Counted from the first letter of the stretch, positions 35,226 through 44,889 are shown. The stretch is DNA of 64,000 nucleotides from Sphingobium scionense (GCF_014197035.1 NZ_JACIEU010000002.1:186001-250000); one strand, 5' to 3'. The notes: a model not told the origin generated them from the letters alone. Program-made: numbers and translations.

Positions 35226-36995
35226 TTAGAGCCGATCGATGCGCAGCCAGTCCGGGTTGCCGGACCAGGCCCTGTCGAACGCGTTCCGGGCGGCGGCGGC
35301 CTCTGCCTTGTGTCCCTGGGCGGCTTCGGCGCGGGCGAGGCCGTAGAGCGCCCAGCCATTGTTGGGGGCCTGGATCAGCGCCTGGCGGAAGGCGGCGGCG
35401 GCTTCGTCGGGGCGGCCGGCAAGGAAGAGGGCGGCGCCGAGCGATTGATGCACCGGATAATACCAATAGGCCGGTTCCTGATAGGGTATCTTGCCCTCCA
35501 GCGCGATGGCGGCACGATAATGATCGGCAGCCTGGGCGTAGCGGCGCTGGGCGGTGGCGAGACGACCGCGCGCGACCGCGATGGCGAGCGCGATCAGGTC
35601 GGGGGCGGGGACGCCCTGCGCGATCATCGGGGCCAGAGCGTCGGAGCGGGCGAGCGCGCTCATCGCTGCGATCTCCGCATCGAAGCCGCGCTGGTCGCGC
35701 TGCTGGGCGAAGGCGACGGCGCGGGCATAATGACGCATGGCGATGGCGTAGGGCAGGCGCGGATCGAGCGCGGGCAGGGCGAGGATGTCGGCGGGCGCGG
35801 CGAATTGCGCCATGGCCAGATAGGGGGCGGCGTCGATCGCCTGAATCCAGGCGATGGCGGCCGAGGTCGCGGGATCGAGGATGGTGCGCAGCCGCCGCGC
35901 CTCCCGCACGGCGCTATCCATGTCGCCCGCCATCTGGGCGGAGGCGACGATGAAATGGACATTGTGCGGATAATAGCCGTAGCGCACCAGGCTGCGGTCG
36001 TCGGTGGCGCGGATGAAGGCTTCGTCGGCGCGGGCGGCGGCGATGTTGACGCGGATCGAGTCGCGATAGCGGCCGACGACCTGATAGATGTGGCTCGGCA
36101 TATGGACGAGATGGGCGGCGCTGGGCGCGCCATCCGCGGAGAGGCGATCGGCCGCCGCTTCGGCGCGTTTTGCATCGCTCGCTTCGAGCAGGTGGATCAT
36201 CAGATGCGCGGCCTGGACATGGGCGGGATTGCGCGCCTGCACCGTTTCGACCAGGTGGATGGCCGCGCCGGCACGCCCGATCGGGGTCTTGCGGTCGGCC
36301 TCCCAATAATTCCACGGGCTGGTGTCCATTGCCGCTTCGGCCGCCAGCACGGCGACATCGTCATCGGCCGGGAAGCGCGCCGCGAGCGCCAGCATCGCAT
36401 CGGCATAGGCGCCGTCGAGCGCGGCGCGGTCGGCATCGGGATCACGGGCATAGCGCAGCGCCGCCGCCGCGATCAGGCCGCGCTCCATCGGCGACGCCCG
36501 ATCGCGCAGCGCCATCGCCCGGTCCATCGCGGCGAGCGTGGCGCCCCGGTCGCCGGCGTCCATCGGTGCGTTGATATTGGGGCCGAGCGCCACCGCCTCA
36601 CCCCACCAGCACAGCGCGCAGGCGGGATCGAGCCGCTGTGCCATCCGGAAGGAACGGACCGCGCCGGCATGGTTGAAGCCATACATGAGCAGCAGGCCCT
36701 GGCTGAAATAGCGGCGCGCCTGCGGATTTGCGGTGGTCAACGGGAAGGGGGACCGGGTGAGGTCGTCGAACAACGGGATCGGTGGGGCGTCGGCGATCGG
36801 CTGGGCAGCGGCGGCCGCGATCAGCAATTCGCGGGCGAGCGCGGAGCCTACCCGTGGGCCGCTGCACAGGCTGCGGGCGAGGCGGACGGGATCGAGCGCG
36901 GCGAGCGTCGCGGGCGAAAAGGCGGGTTCGATCGAAAGCGAGGCGAGCGACAGGCCGATGCCCAGCGCGCTCGCCGCCTTCACCCAGTCAGCCAT
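35226..36995 (-). CDS. TPR repeat protein, exported
   Basis: 589 residues from ATG 36995 (MADWVKAASALGIGLSLASL, a probable signal sequence); ATG 37025 is also possible. Tetratricopeptide-like helix pairs run through it, including FSQGLLLMYGFNHAGAVRSF near 100, HMPSHIYQVVGRYRDSIRVN near 300, and the C-terminal QSLGAALFLAGRPDEAAAAF and NNGWALYGLARAEAAQGHKA. It resembles a group of sphingomonad TPR proteins of unknown role. A trio of Cys (ACALCWW) lies in the second repeat. It is in the same direction as the deaminase gene, 80 bases away. Confidence 0.75.
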   Translation of the reverse strand: MADWVKAASALGIGLSLASLSIEPAFSPATLAALDPVRLARSLCSGPRVGSALARELLIAAAAAQPIADAPPIPLFDDLTRSPFPLTTANPQARRYFSQGLLLMYGFNHAGAVRSFRMAQRLDPACALCWWGEAVALGPNINAPMDAGDRGATLAAMDRAMALRDRASPMERGLIAAAALRYARDPDADRAALDGAYADAMLALAARFPADDDVAVLAAEAAMDTSPWNYWEADRKTPIGRAGAAIHLVETVQARNPAHVQAAHLMIHLLEASDAKRAEAAADRLSADGAPSAAHLVHMPSHIYQVVGRYRDSIRVNIAAARADEAFIRATDDRSLVRYGYYPHNVHFIVASAQMAGDMDSAVREARRLRTILDPATSAAIAWIQAIDAAPYLAMAQFAAPADILALPALDPRLPYAIAMRHYARAVAFAQQRDQRGFDAEIAAMSALARSDALAPMIAQGVPAPDLIALAIAVARGRLATAQRRYAQAADHYRAAIALEGKIPYQEPAYWYYPVHQSLGAALFLAGRPDEAAAAFRQALIQAPNNGWALYGLARAEAAQGHKAEAAAARNAFDRAWSGNPDWLRIDRL

Positions 36996-37074
36996 GCGTC
37001 CGGCCCTTTCCCAAAAGCCTGCCATCCTGTGAGACAGGCTATATCATCGGGGAAGGGGCCGGTAAATCAGGGCC

Positions 37075-38091
37075 TCAATGCGCCTGGGCGATATAGGCGT
37101 CGATGGTCGCCAGATGGGCGTCCTTGGCCTCCTGAGGCAGGAAGGAGCCGGTGATGCTGTTGCGCGCCAGCAGGGCGATCTGCTCGCGGGTCAGGTTTCT
37201 GGCTGCGGCAACGGCGCGATAATTGTCGTTGAGATAGCCGCCGAAATAGGCGGGATCGTCGGAATTGACCGTCGCGCGCAGGCCCATGTCCAGCATCCGG
37301 TCGAGTGGATGGCTGGCGATATCGTCGATCACGCATAATTTGAGGTTGGAGAGCGGGCAGACGGTGAGCACCATCTGCTCGTCCACCAGCCGTTTGACCA
37401 GGGCATCCTCTTCCAGCGCGCGATTGCCATGGTCGATCCGGTCGACCTTGAGCAGGTCGAGCGCTTCCCAGACATAGGCGGGCGGGCCTTCCTCACCCGC
37501 ATGGGCGCACAGCTTGAGGCCGGCGTCGGCCGCGGCCGCGAAGACGCGGGCGAATTTCTCGGGCGGATGGCCAACTTCGGAGGAGTCCAGTCCCACCGCC
37601 TTGATCTGCGGCAGCCAGGGGGTGGCGGCGCGCAGCGTCTCGAACGCCTCTTCCTCGCTGAGGTGGCGCAGGAAGCTCAGGATCAGGTCGCTGGTGATGC
37701 CATGGCGTTCTTCCGCGTCCCGCATGGCTGATAGCAGCCCTTCGATCACATGGACGAAGGGCACGCCGCGCGATGTATGCGCCTGCGGATCGAACATGAT
37801 TTCGGCATGGACGATATTGTCCTGCGCTGCGCGATCGAAATAGGCGGCGGCCAGGTCGTGAAAATCCTGCGGCGTGCGCAGCACATTGGTGCCGGCATAA
37901 TAGATGTCCAGGAAATCCTGGAGATTGCCGAAATCATAGGCCTGGCGGATCTCGTCGATCGAGCCGTAGGGCAGCGTCACGTCGTTGCGCCGGGCCAGCG
38001 CGAACATCAGTTCGGGCTCCAGCGTCCCTTCGATATGGAGGTGAAGCTCTGCCTTGGGCAGTCCGGCGATGAATTGGTCGATATCGGTCAT
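37075..38091 (-). CDS. adenine deaminase (adenosine deaminase superfamily)
   Basis: 338 residues from ATG 38091. Zinc-site motifs: ELHLHIEGTLEPELM near residue 15 (HxH), LCAHAGEEG (His and catalytic Glu), VDRIDHGNRA (His), and VNSDDPAYFGGY (Asp). The combination HIEGTLEP and SDDPAYF is typical of the fungal-type adenine deaminase branch rather than adenosine deaminase, so the likely reaction is adenine to hypoxanthine in purine salvage. Annotators often call such genes adenosine deaminase. It lies downstream of trmB in the same direction. Confidence 0.85.
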   Translation of the reverse strand: MTDIDQFIAGLPKAELHLHIEGTLEPELMFALARRNDVTLPYGSIDEIRQAYDFGNLQDFLDIYYAGTNVLRTPQDFHDLAAAYFDRAAQDNIVHAEIMFDPQAHTSRGVPFVHVIEGLLSAMRDAEERHGITSDLILSFLRHLSEEEAFETLRAATPWLPQIKAVGLDSSEVGHPPEKFARVFAAAADAGLKLCAHAGEEGPPAYVWEALDLLKVDRIDHGNRALEEDALVKRLVDEQMVLTVCPLSNLKLCVIDDIASHPLDRMLDMGLRATVNSDDPAYFGGYLNDNYRAVAAARNLTREQIALLARNSITGSFLPQEAKDAHLATIDAYIAQAH

Positions 38092-38154
38092 GGGGCCTCT
38101 ATACAGGGTCGGCCACCATGGCACAGGAACGGGCCGCGCGAAACGGCCCGCGCC

Positions 38155-38850
38155 TCATTTCCGGCGATAGCGGAAATACCAGACCTCATGACCCAGGCGC
38201 CGGGCCTTTGCCTCATAGCGGGTTTCGGGCCAGCCGCCCGGACGGGTCAGGAAGTCCTTCGGCTCGCTCGCCAGCCAGTCAAATTCGGGATGGCCGTTCA
38301 TCACCATCAGCGCCCAGCGCAGATAGACGGGATGATCGGTGCCGAAGCGGAATTCGCCGCCGGGCTTGAGCTTCTTCGCGATCATCTCGACCGGGCCGGG
38401 GTTCATCATCCGGCGCTTGGCATGACGGGCCTTGGGCCAGGGATCGGGATGGAGCAGATAGACGAAGCTGAGCGATCCGTCGGGGATGCGCGACAACACG
38501 TCGAGCGCATCGCCCATGTGCAGGCGGACATTGCCGAGCGCGCCGTCGCGAATATGGCCGAGCGCCTGGACCACGCCGTTCAGGAACGGCTCGCAACCGA
38601 TGAAGCCATGGTCGGGCAGCATGTCGGCGCGATAGGCCATATGCTCGCCGCCGCCGAAGCCGATCTCGAAATGGAGCGGGCGGTCATAGCCGAACAGGTC
38701 GGCGGCGGTGACGTCGCCTTCGGCCGGCACCGACACGGCGGGCAGGAGGGTGTCGACTAGCTCCTGCTGCCCCTTGCGGAGCTTGGGGCCGGACTGGCGG
38801 CCATAAAGGCGGTTGAGGGTGGTCGGGTCGCCCGATTTATGCGCGGTCAT
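38155..38850 (-). CDS. trmB: tRNA (guanine-N7-)-methyltransferase
   Basis: 231 residues. It uses SAM to make m7G46 in tRNA. The SAM-binding loop is FEIGFGGGEHMAYRAD near residue 62, followed by GCEPFLNGV; the active-site stretch is LLHPDPWPKARHAKRRMM. FRFGTDHPVYLRWAL near the end fits the family. Start ATG 38850 was chosen over the open frame upstream, which has no ribosome site. It belongs to an lnt-metK-trmB neighbourhood that recurs in alphaproteobacteria, here with a small Cys-repeat gene placed between metK and trmB. Confidence 0.95.
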   Translation of the reverse strand: MTAHKSGDPTTLNRLYGRQSGPKLRKGQQELVDTLLPAVSVPAEGDVTAADLFGYDRPLHFEIGFGGGEHMAYRADMLPDHGFIGCEPFLNGVVQALGHIRDGALGNVRLHMGDALDVLSRIPDGSLSFVYLLHPDPWPKARHAKRRMMNPGPVEMIAKKLKPGGEFRFGTDHPVYLRWALMVMNGHPEFDWLASEPKDFLTRPGGWPETRYEAKARRLGHEVWYFRYRRK

Positions 38851-39077
38851 GGGGTGCGCCGATAGCGGGGGCGGGCCGATGGAGCAAGCCGGGAAGGCAT
38901 ATCTGCCCCCTTCCGCCATGCATGCAGGCAAGGTGACGGGAAGGGGGCAGGGGACAAGAGCCATGGGATGCCGAACAGGGGAGAGCGGCAGGATGGCCCT
39001 TGAAGCTGGCTAGCCATGGTGCGACCCGAAGGCTGGCCGGATGGTCAAGGTCCGACCGACGTCTTCAATCCGTCAGG

Positions 39078-39257
39078 TCACTCGCACTGGGTGAAGCGGC
39101 CTTTGGCGTCCTTGCAGGGGCCTTTTTTAGGAGCGCCCTTGGGCGGACATTTGACGAACTTGCCCTTCGCATCCTTGCAGGGAGCTGCCAGTGCAGGAGC
39201 GGCACTGACAACCAGAAATGCAAGACTTATGAAGGCGGTAGCAAGAGGACGGGTCAT
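39078..39257 (-). CDS. small secreted protein with two CKDAKGxFxxC repeats
   Basis: 59 residues from ATG 39257. A signal peptide (TAFISLAFLVVSAAPALAAP) leaves a mature peptide of about 35 residues built from two copies of PCKDAKGKFVKC / PCKDAKGRFTQC joined by PPKGAPKKG. Each unit has two Cys ten residues apart, so disulphide loops are likely. It is very basic (many Lys). Possible roles are metal binding or envelope contact; I do not recognise it. It sits between metK and trmB in the same direction. Confidence 0.7.
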   Translation of the reverse strand: MTRPLATAFISLAFLVVSAAPALAAPCKDAKGKFVKCPPKGAPKKGPCKDAKGRFTQCE

Positions 39258-39443
39258 GGCGTTGCCCTGGGTGGAGGGTGCCGGGCTCGACAGGGGTGCG
39301 AGCCCGACGCCCTCTCTATGCGCGGTTCGGCGGGCGCAGGCCAATGAACTTTTCGTCATGTTCCGGCAAGGAAGGCCTGCAACGAAGAAGGGCGCCGAAG
39401 CCATGCTCCGACGCCCTTCCCGTGATTCACGCGGCGGCCGGTA

Positions 39444-40643
39444 TCAGGCCAGCTTCGCCTTGAGCGCGTCGACCAGGTCGGTCTTTTCCCAGGGGAAATA
39501 GTCGCCTTCGGGCGTGCGGCCGAAATGGCCGTAGGCGGCGGTCTTCTGGTAGATCGGCTTGTTGAGGCCGAGATGGGTGCGGATGCCCTTGGGCGTCAGG
39601 CGCACGAGGGTCGGCAGGACGGCCTCAATCGCGGACGCTTCCACCGTGCCGGTGCCGTGCAGGTCGACATAGAGCGAGAGCGGCTCGGCGACGCCGATGG
39701 CGTAGCTGAGCTGGATCGTGCAGCGACGGGCGAGGCCGGCGGCGACGATGTTCTTCGCGAGGTAGCGGGTGATATAGGCTGCCGAACGGTCGACCTTCGT
39801 GGGGTCTTTGCCGCTGAACGCGCCGCCGCCATGGGGCGAAGCGCCGCCATAGGTGTCGACTATGATCTTGCGACCGGTCAGGCCGGCGTCGCCGTCCGGG
39901 CCGCCGATTTCGAACAGGCCGGTCGGGTTGACGTAGATGCTTTCGTCGCCCGGCAGCCAGCCTTCGGGCAGGATGTCGGCCATCACGCCCTTGACGTAGG
40001 CGCGCAGTTCGGCGCGGCTGTCGTCATTGTCCATGCCGGCGGCATGCTGGGTCGACACGACGAGGGCGGTCGCGCGGACCGGCTTTTCATCGATATATTC
40101 GAGCGTCACCTGGCTCTTGGCGTCGGGCTCAAGGAAGGGCACGACCTTGTTGTGGCGATCATCCGCCATGCGTTCCAGGATCTTGTGGCTGTAATAGAGG
40201 GTGGCGGGCATGAGGTCGGGAGTTTCGTCCGACGCATAGCCGAACATGATGCCCTGATCGCCGGCGCCTTCATCCTTGTTGCCGCTTTCATCGACGCCCT
40301 GCGCGATGTGGGCGGACTGGCCGTGGAGGTTGTTTTCGAAGCGGAAGGTTTCCCAGTGGAAGCCATCCTGCTCATAGCCGATGCGCTTGACGGTGGCGCG
40401 GACGGTCGCTTCGATTTCTTCCTTGGCGCCCGGTGCCCATTCGCCATTTTCATAGACGCCCTTGCAGCGGATTTCGCCGGCAAGGACGACCAGCTGGGTC
40501 GTGGTCAGGGTTTCGCACGCGATGCGGGCTTCGGGATCCTTGGACAGGAACAGATCGACGATCGAGTCGGAAATCTGGTCCGCGACCTTGTCGGGGTGGC
40601 CTTCGGAAACGGATTCCGACGTGAAGAGGAATTGGTTACGCAT
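39444..40643 (-). CDS. metK: S-adenosylmethionine synthase
   Basis: 399 residues, full length. It forms SAM from methionine and ATP. The N-terminus has [20 protein letters not shown] (methionine and ATP site), later [10 protein letters not shown] near 130, and the glycine-rich loop [19 protein letters not shown] near 280. The 57-base gap to lnt upstream holds a weak AT hairpin (40678-40693) and an unremarkable leader, too short and unlike the known SAM riboswitch classes. It may be co-transcribed with lnt. Confidence 0.97.
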   Translation of the reverse strand: MRNQFLFTSESVSEGHPDKVADQISDSIVDLFLSKDPEARIACETLTTTQLVVLAGEIRCKGVYENGEWAPGAKEEIEATVRATVKRIGYEQDGFHWETFRFENNLHGQSAHIAQGVDESGNKDEGAGDQGIMFGYASDETPDLMPATLYYSHKILERMADDRHNKVVPFLEPDAKSQVTLEYIDEKPVRATALVVSTQHAAGMDNDDSRAELRAYVKGVMADILPEGWLPGDESIYVNPTGLFEIGGPDGDAGLTGRKIIVDTYGGASPHGGGAFSGKDPTKVDRSAAYITRYLAKNIVAAGLARRCTIQLSYAIGVAEPLSLYVDLHGTGTVEASAIEAVLPTLVRLTPKGIRTHLGLNKPIYQKTAAYGHFGRTPEGDYFPWEKTDLVDALKAKLA

Positions 40644-40700
40644 GAGACTCCCGTAAGGTGCTTGCGGACGAATAGATATAAAGAAAACTTTATGTGGTTA

Positions 40701-42242
40701 TTAGCTTTTGCCTTTGCGCAAGGCAAGAGCCGTCCCGACCAGGATCAGGAGGAAGGCGAAGGGCGCCCAGTTGCCGATCCGCGCGAACAGCGTGGCGGGC
40801 AGCGGCGGCGGCAGGCGGCTGTCGAGATAGCCGGCACGATGACTGGACAGGGCGTGGAGAATATGGCCGCGCGCATCGACGATGGCGGATACGCCGGTCG
40901 GGGTCGCGCGGATGATCGGCAATCCTTCCTCCAGCGCGCGCAGGCGGGCCTGGGCCAGATGCTGGACCGGCCCCCAACTGCCGAACCAGGCATCGTTGGA
41001 CGGGTTGAACAGAAAGTCCGGGCGGTTGGCGCGGTCGACCACTTGCCCTGAAAAGATGATCTCATAGCAGATCTGGACGCCCATCTTGAGCGCGGGGCGG
41101 CCGAGGGTAGCGGGCAGGGTCAGGCTCTGCGGGCCGGGGCCGGGCCAGAAATCGACATCGCCCGGCACCAGCCGCGACAGGCCGATAGGCTCGAGGATGC
41201 TGCGCATCGGCAGATATTCGCCATAGGGGACGAGATGCGCCTTGTCGTAGCGGGCGGCAAGCTGGGCATCGGGCGTGACGACGAACAGGCTGTTGTTGGC
41301 ACCGGCCAGTTCGGTCGTGCCATAAGGCCCCTTGTCCTTGAAATAGACCTTGGTCGCGCCGGTCATCAGCAGGTCGCCCGGACCCATCAGATCGGCAAGG
41401 CGCCAGCGCCATTCGGGCTCCATGTCGAGATAGGCGGGGATCGCCGCTTCGGGCCAGAAGATCAGGCGCGGTGCCGGACGGGGCTTGCCCGACAGGGTGG
41501 CGAGGGTGCGGAAATGCACCTGTTCCAGTTCGGCCGAATATTTCTCGTCCTGGCCGATATTGGGCTGAACCACGCGGATCAGCGGCGCGCCGGCGGGCGC
41601 CACCGGGGCCGGCGAGAGCTGGCCCCAGAGCGCAAGGGCGACGAGCGGCGTGGCGATGGCGGCGGCGTGGCGATACTGGCGGCGCACGGCCAGCAGGCAG
41701 GCGCCGGCAGCGAGCAGCACGAGCGCGCCCAGGCCATAGGTGCCGATCAGCGTCGCGGCGATGGCCGCTCCGGTCGGCAGCAGGGTGACGCCCAGCGGGT
41801 TCCATGCAAAGCCCGTGAACAGGGTCGCACGCACATATTCGCTCGCGATCCAGCATGCGGCGAACAGCAGCAGGAAAGCGGTGCCGGACAAGGCGAAACG
41901 GCGCCCGGCCCACCATGCGCCCAATATGGCGAGGCCGGGATAGACGGCGAGATAGAGCGAGAGCAGGATCACCGCGCCATAGCCGAACCAGTGCGGCATC
42001 GCGTCCTGATAGGTGAAGGCATGGGCGATCCAGTTGAGGCCCAGGGTGAAATGCCCGACCCCGAACAGCCAGCCGCGCAAGAAGGCGGCGCGGCGATCAG
42101 GCGCGCGCTCGATCAGCAGGATCAGCAGCGCGAAGCAGCCGATCGTGACCGGCCAGAGTTTCAGCGGCTCAAAGCCGACGGCCGAGAGGAAGCCAACGAG
42201 CAGGGCTGCAAGCCGGGGACGGCGTGCGAGCAGGGCGTTCAT
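40701..42242 (-). CDS. lnt: apolipoprotein N-acyltransferase
   Basis: 513 residues from ATG 42242 (GTG 42257 is also possible). About six membrane helices precede a periplasmic nitrilase-like domain. The catalytic triad is visible: Glu in IFWPEAAIPAY, Lys in ARYDKAHLVPYGEY, and Cys in MGVQICYEIIF. The enzyme adds the third acyl chain to outer-membrane lipoproteins such as the ones encoded in this window. It follows the DedA-like gene by 25 bases and precedes metK. Confidence 0.95.
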   Translation of the reverse strand: MNALLARRPRLAALLVGFLSAVGFEPLKLWPVTIGCFALLILLIERAPDRRAAFLRGWLFGVGHFTLGLNWIAHAFTYQDAMPHWFGYGAVILLSLYLAVYPGLAILGAWWAGRRFALSGTAFLLLFAACWIASEYVRATLFTGFAWNPLGVTLLPTGAAIAATLIGTYGLGALVLLAAGACLLAVRRQYRHAAAIATPLVALALWGQLSPAPVAPAGAPLIRVVQPNIGQDEKYSAELEQVHFRTLATLSGKPRPAPRLIFWPEAAIPAYLDMEPEWRWRLADLMGPGDLLMTGATKVYFKDKGPYGTTELAGANNSLFVVTPDAQLAARYDKAHLVPYGEYLPMRSILEPIGLSRLVPGDVDFWPGPGPQSLTLPATLGRPALKMGVQICYEIIFSGQVVDRANRPDFLFNPSNDAWFGSWGPVQHLAQARLRALEEGLPIIRATPTGVSAIVDARGHILHALSSHRAGYLDSRLPPPLPATLFARIGNWAPFAFLLILVGTALALRKGKS

Positions 42243-42267
42243 GGAGAGAACGGTCACGTGCGGGGGA

Positions 42268-42903
42268 TCAGGAGACGCTGGACAAGGTGGCGTTGGAGCA
42301 GCGATCGCTCTTCTGCCCGCCGCCCGACAGCATCGATGCCGCGATGAAGCCGCCGACTACCAGCACCAGGAACAGGGCCGAGAGCGGCGCCAGATATTTC
42401 TCGATGAACGCCTTGATCGGGCGGCCGAACTTCCAGAACAGGAAGCCGACGATCATGAACTGGAAGGCGCGGGACAGGATGCTGGCCCACAGGAAAGTGA
42501 ACAGCGACAGGCCGATGAAACCGGCGGTGATGGTGATCAGCTTGAACGGGATCGGGGTCGCGCCCTTGATCAGGATGATCTCCGCGCCATAGTCGCGCAG
42601 ATAGCAGGCCGCGACCGGGAATTTCGCCGACAGGCCCAGGAAGTGCAGGATCTGCGCGCCGACCGCCTGGTAGAGGAAATGGCCGATGCCATAGCCGAGC
42701 AGGCCGCCCAGCACCGAGGCGATGGTGCAGATGAGGCCATAGCGGATCGCCTTTTCCGGCCGCGCCAGGCACATCAGGCCCAGCAGCGGATGCGGCGGGA
42801 TCGGAAAGAAGCTGGATTCCATGAAGCTGAAGGCGAAAAGCCAACGTTCGGCGTGCGGGTGAGCGGCCTTGGCCAGCATCCACTGATAGAGCTTGGTGAG
42901 CAT
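42268..42903 (-). CDS. YqaA/DedA family membrane protein
   Basis: 211 residues with four to five hydrophobic helices, inner membrane. The SNARE-associated/VTT domain marks are FMESSFFPIPPHPLLGLMCLA near residue 30, GGLLGYGIGHFLYQAVG, and KGATPIPFKLITITAGFIG (the conserved Gly/Pro re-entrant segment). Family members help recycle lipid carriers or maintain membrane energetics. It lies between a GNAT gene (11 bases) and lnt, in the same direction. Confidence 0.85.
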   Translation of the reverse strand: MLTKLYQWMLAKAAHPHAERWLFAFSFMESSFFPIPPHPLLGLMCLARPEKAIRYGLICTIASVLGGLLGYGIGHFLYQAVGAQILHFLGLSAKFPVAACYLRDYGAEIILIKGATPIPFKLITITAGFIGLSLFTFLWASILSRAFQFMIVGFLFWKFGRPIKAFIEKYLAPLSALFLVLVVGGFIAASMLSGGGQKSDRCSNATLSSVS

Positions 42904-42914
42904 CGCGAGCGGGC

Positions 42915-43436
42915 CTAGCCCAGTTGCACGGGAGCCGCCAGCGCTTTTGCCAGGACGACCATTTCCAGCGGCGGAACGAACGGCACTGGGAAGGGGCGCT
43001 TCTCGTCAGTCAGCGCATAGCCGCGTCGCTGATAATAAGCGATCAGTTCGGGACGCTGGTCGATCACCGTCATCTCGATCGTCGTGGCGCCGAAATCGCG
43101 CGCGGCCTGGTCTTCGGCGGCGGCGATCATGCGGCGGCCAAGCCCGGCGGCCTGAAGCTGCGGATCGATGCAGAGCAGGCCGAGATAGGCAACGCCTTCG
43201 TCGCGCTTGCTGATCTGGACGCAGCCGATCGGTGCGCCCTTGTCGTCGATCGCGACCAGCAGCCGGTCGGTCGGACTGGCGAGGATGGCCTGCAATTCCT
43301 CGATATCGGTGCGGGCGCCCGTCAGCAGGTCGGATTCGAAGGTCCAGCCGGCCCGCGCCTCATCGCCGCGATAGGCGCGCTCGATCACGCGGTGGAGCAG
43401 GGGCAGGTCGGCGGGGGCGGCAAGGCAGATATCCAT
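42915..43436 (-). CDS. GNAT family N-acetyltransferase
   Basis: 173 residues, one complete GNAT fold. The acetyl-CoA loop is LQAAGLGRRMIAAAED near residue 95, preceded by AYLGLLCIDPQ (beta 4) and followed by EMTVIDQRPELIAYYQRRGYAL (beta 5 and the helix that holds the pantetheine). The substrate is unknown. It is first in the GNAT-dedA-lnt-metK run on the minus strand. Confidence 0.83.
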   Translation of the reverse strand: MDICLAAPADLPLLHRVIERAYRGDEARAGWTFESDLLTGARTDIEELQAILASPTDRLLVAIDDKGAPIGCVQISKRDEGVAYLGLLCIDPQLQAAGLGRRMIAAAEDQAARDFGATTIEMTVIDQRPELIAYYQRRGYALTDEKRPFPVPFVPPLEMVVLAKALAAPVQLG

Positions 43437-43549
43437 GGACTCGCCTTTAACGGGCCGGCGATGGCTGCAAAAGCCCTGAAGAATGGACGCGGCGATGCTT
43501 GATCGGGATGCTCCGGCCGCGATAGGATCGGCGCAAACAGGAGAGTGCG

Positions 43550-43792
43550 ATGCAGGATATGGGGGAGGGCAGCTGCCCTTTCAGCTTCAACATGGACCCG
43601 GCCAGCTTCAAGGTCGGCGATTCGGTCAGTTATCGCGTGACCGGCAGTCTGGAGGGCTTTCCCTTCGCCGGGGTACTGCTGGAAGTGCATGACGATCATG
43701 TCGTGCTGACTTCCGATGTCGATGACAAGGCCAGCCGGATGCGGGCAACGCGCGAGAGCCGGCCGGTGGTGCGCGAAGAGGATGTCTGCTGA
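43550..43792 (+). CDS. unknown 80-residue protein, probable small beta fold
   Basis: 80 residues with a strong AGGAGAG ribosome site before ATG 43550. The middle (FKVGDSVSYRVTG, FPFAGVLLEVHDDHVVLTSD) looks like a small SH3-like beta barrel. Three Cys in all (one terminal). No signal or membrane segment. I do not recognise a family. It stands alone between the divergent GNAT gene and the TonB-like gene. Confidence 0.6.
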   Translation: MQDMGEGSCPFSFNMDPASFKVGDSVSYRVTGSLEGFPFAGVLLEVHDDHVVLTSDVDDKASRMRATRESRPVVREEDVC

Positions 43793-43909
43793 CGGGCAGG
43801 CCATCGGCCGGCCAATCCCACCACATTACCGATTTGTCAGTCGCCACGGCGTTGACTGTGCGGTGCCGTCTGGGCATGACGCGCAACGCATAGAGACCGG
43901 TCGGCACGC

Positions 43910-44686
43910 TTGATAATTTCGCATATTCCCTGGGACAAGTTGCGGCAGCGGGCCGGCGGCCTGGCGTTCGCGCTGGTGCTGAACGCGATCCTGCTGCTCG
44001 CATTGCTGACGATGGCACCGCATCTGGACCCCAAGAAGGTCGATGACCGCAACCCGGTGAGCTTCGACATCGAGCCGGCCAAGCAGGCGAACAAGGAAAA
44101 GTCCAAGGCGCAGAAGGCGGAAAAGCGCGAGCGGGATACCGCCGCGCCCAAGCAGAAGAGCGAGCCGGTGGTGACGCCACCCCGGCCGGTCGAGACGCCG
44201 AGCGTGCAGCCGCCATCGCCTTTCCCCTTCATCACGCTCGACAGCCGCCAGATGGCGGCGGCCGACATCGGCAAGATGGAAAAGAAAACCGCGGGCGTCG
44301 GCGACAGTGGCACCGGCAATGCCAAGGCGATCGTCGGGCCGGGCGAGGGACCGGGCGGCGTGCAATTGTTCGAGGCGGAATGGTATCGCCGGCCGACCCA
44401 TGCCGAATTGTCGAGCTACCTGCCCGCCAATGCGCCGGCGCAGGGCTATGGCCTGGTCGCGTGCAAGACGATCGACCATTATCATGTCGAAAATTGCCAG
44501 ATGATCAGCGAATATCCGACCGGATCGGGCTTTGGCCGTGCCGTGCGCCTGGCCGCCTGGCAATTCCTGGTGCGCCCGCCCCGCGTCGACGGCAAGCCCC
44601 AGGTCGGCGCCTGGGTGCGCATCCGCATCGATTATACCCGAACGGTTATTGGTGGCAGCGCCGGCGCGGATGACGACGGGCGTTGA
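43910..44686 (+). CDS. TonB-like envelope protein, TTG start
   Basis: 258 residues. One N-terminal membrane helix (AFALVLNAILLLALLTMA) is followed by a Lys/Glu-rich stretch and a Pro-rich stretch (PPRPVETPSVQPPSPFPF), then a C-terminal domain of about 90 residues with GYGLVACKTIDHYHVENCQMISEYPTG-like and QVGAWVRIRIDYTR segments. The layout (anchor, Pro-rich arm, small C-terminal domain) is that of TonB-family energy transducers. No ATG or GTG exists between the upstream in-frame stop and the hydrophobic helix, so TTG at 43910 is the start. No exbB/exbD is adjacent. Confidence 0.65.
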   Translation: MIISHIPWDKLRQRAGGLAFALVLNAILLLALLTMAPHLDPKKVDDRNPVSFDIEPAKQANKEKSKAQKAEKRERDTAAPKQKSEPVVTPPRPVETPSVQPPSPFPFITLDSRQMAAADIGKMEKKTAGVGDSGTGNAKAIVGPGEGPGGVQLFEAEWYRRPTHAELSSYLPANAPAQGYGLVACKTIDHYHVENCQMISEYPTGSGFGRAVRLAAWQFLVRPPRVDGKPQVGAWVRIRIDYTRTVIGGSAGADDDGR

Positions 44687-44732
44687 GGTGCCGGAGGTCG
44701 GGTAGCGCTCAGAAGCTGCCCTCTCCATCGTC

Positions 44733-44816
44733 GTCATCCCGGACTTGATCCGGGATCCATTCAGCGCGTCCCACCCGTCGTAGCGCAGAATGAATCCTGA
44801 CTTTCGTCAGGATGAC
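44733..44816. repeat. GTCATCC-type inverted repeat
   Basis: The outer ends GTCATCC (44733-44739) and GGATGAC (44810-44816) are complementary; inner arms GGATCCATTC (44753-44762) and GAATGAATCC match 9 of 10. Each arm also forms its own small hairpin. It belongs with the element at 4526-4614. The 309-base gap between the TonB-like gene and hemB holds this repeat and the hairpin at 44890, with no gene that I can see. Confidence 0.7.
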
Positions 44817-44889
44817 GCCGGCTGTGACCGACAAGAAACGTCCAGCCCACCCCGCTGCGACTAACGCGCTGCGCGCGCAAGTCTCGCTG

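Noticed and set aside
40644..40700. SAM riboswitch before metK
   Set aside because: The gap is only 57 bases and shows a weak AT hairpin; none of the core motifs of the SAM-I, SAM-II or SAM/SAH classes that I know are present.
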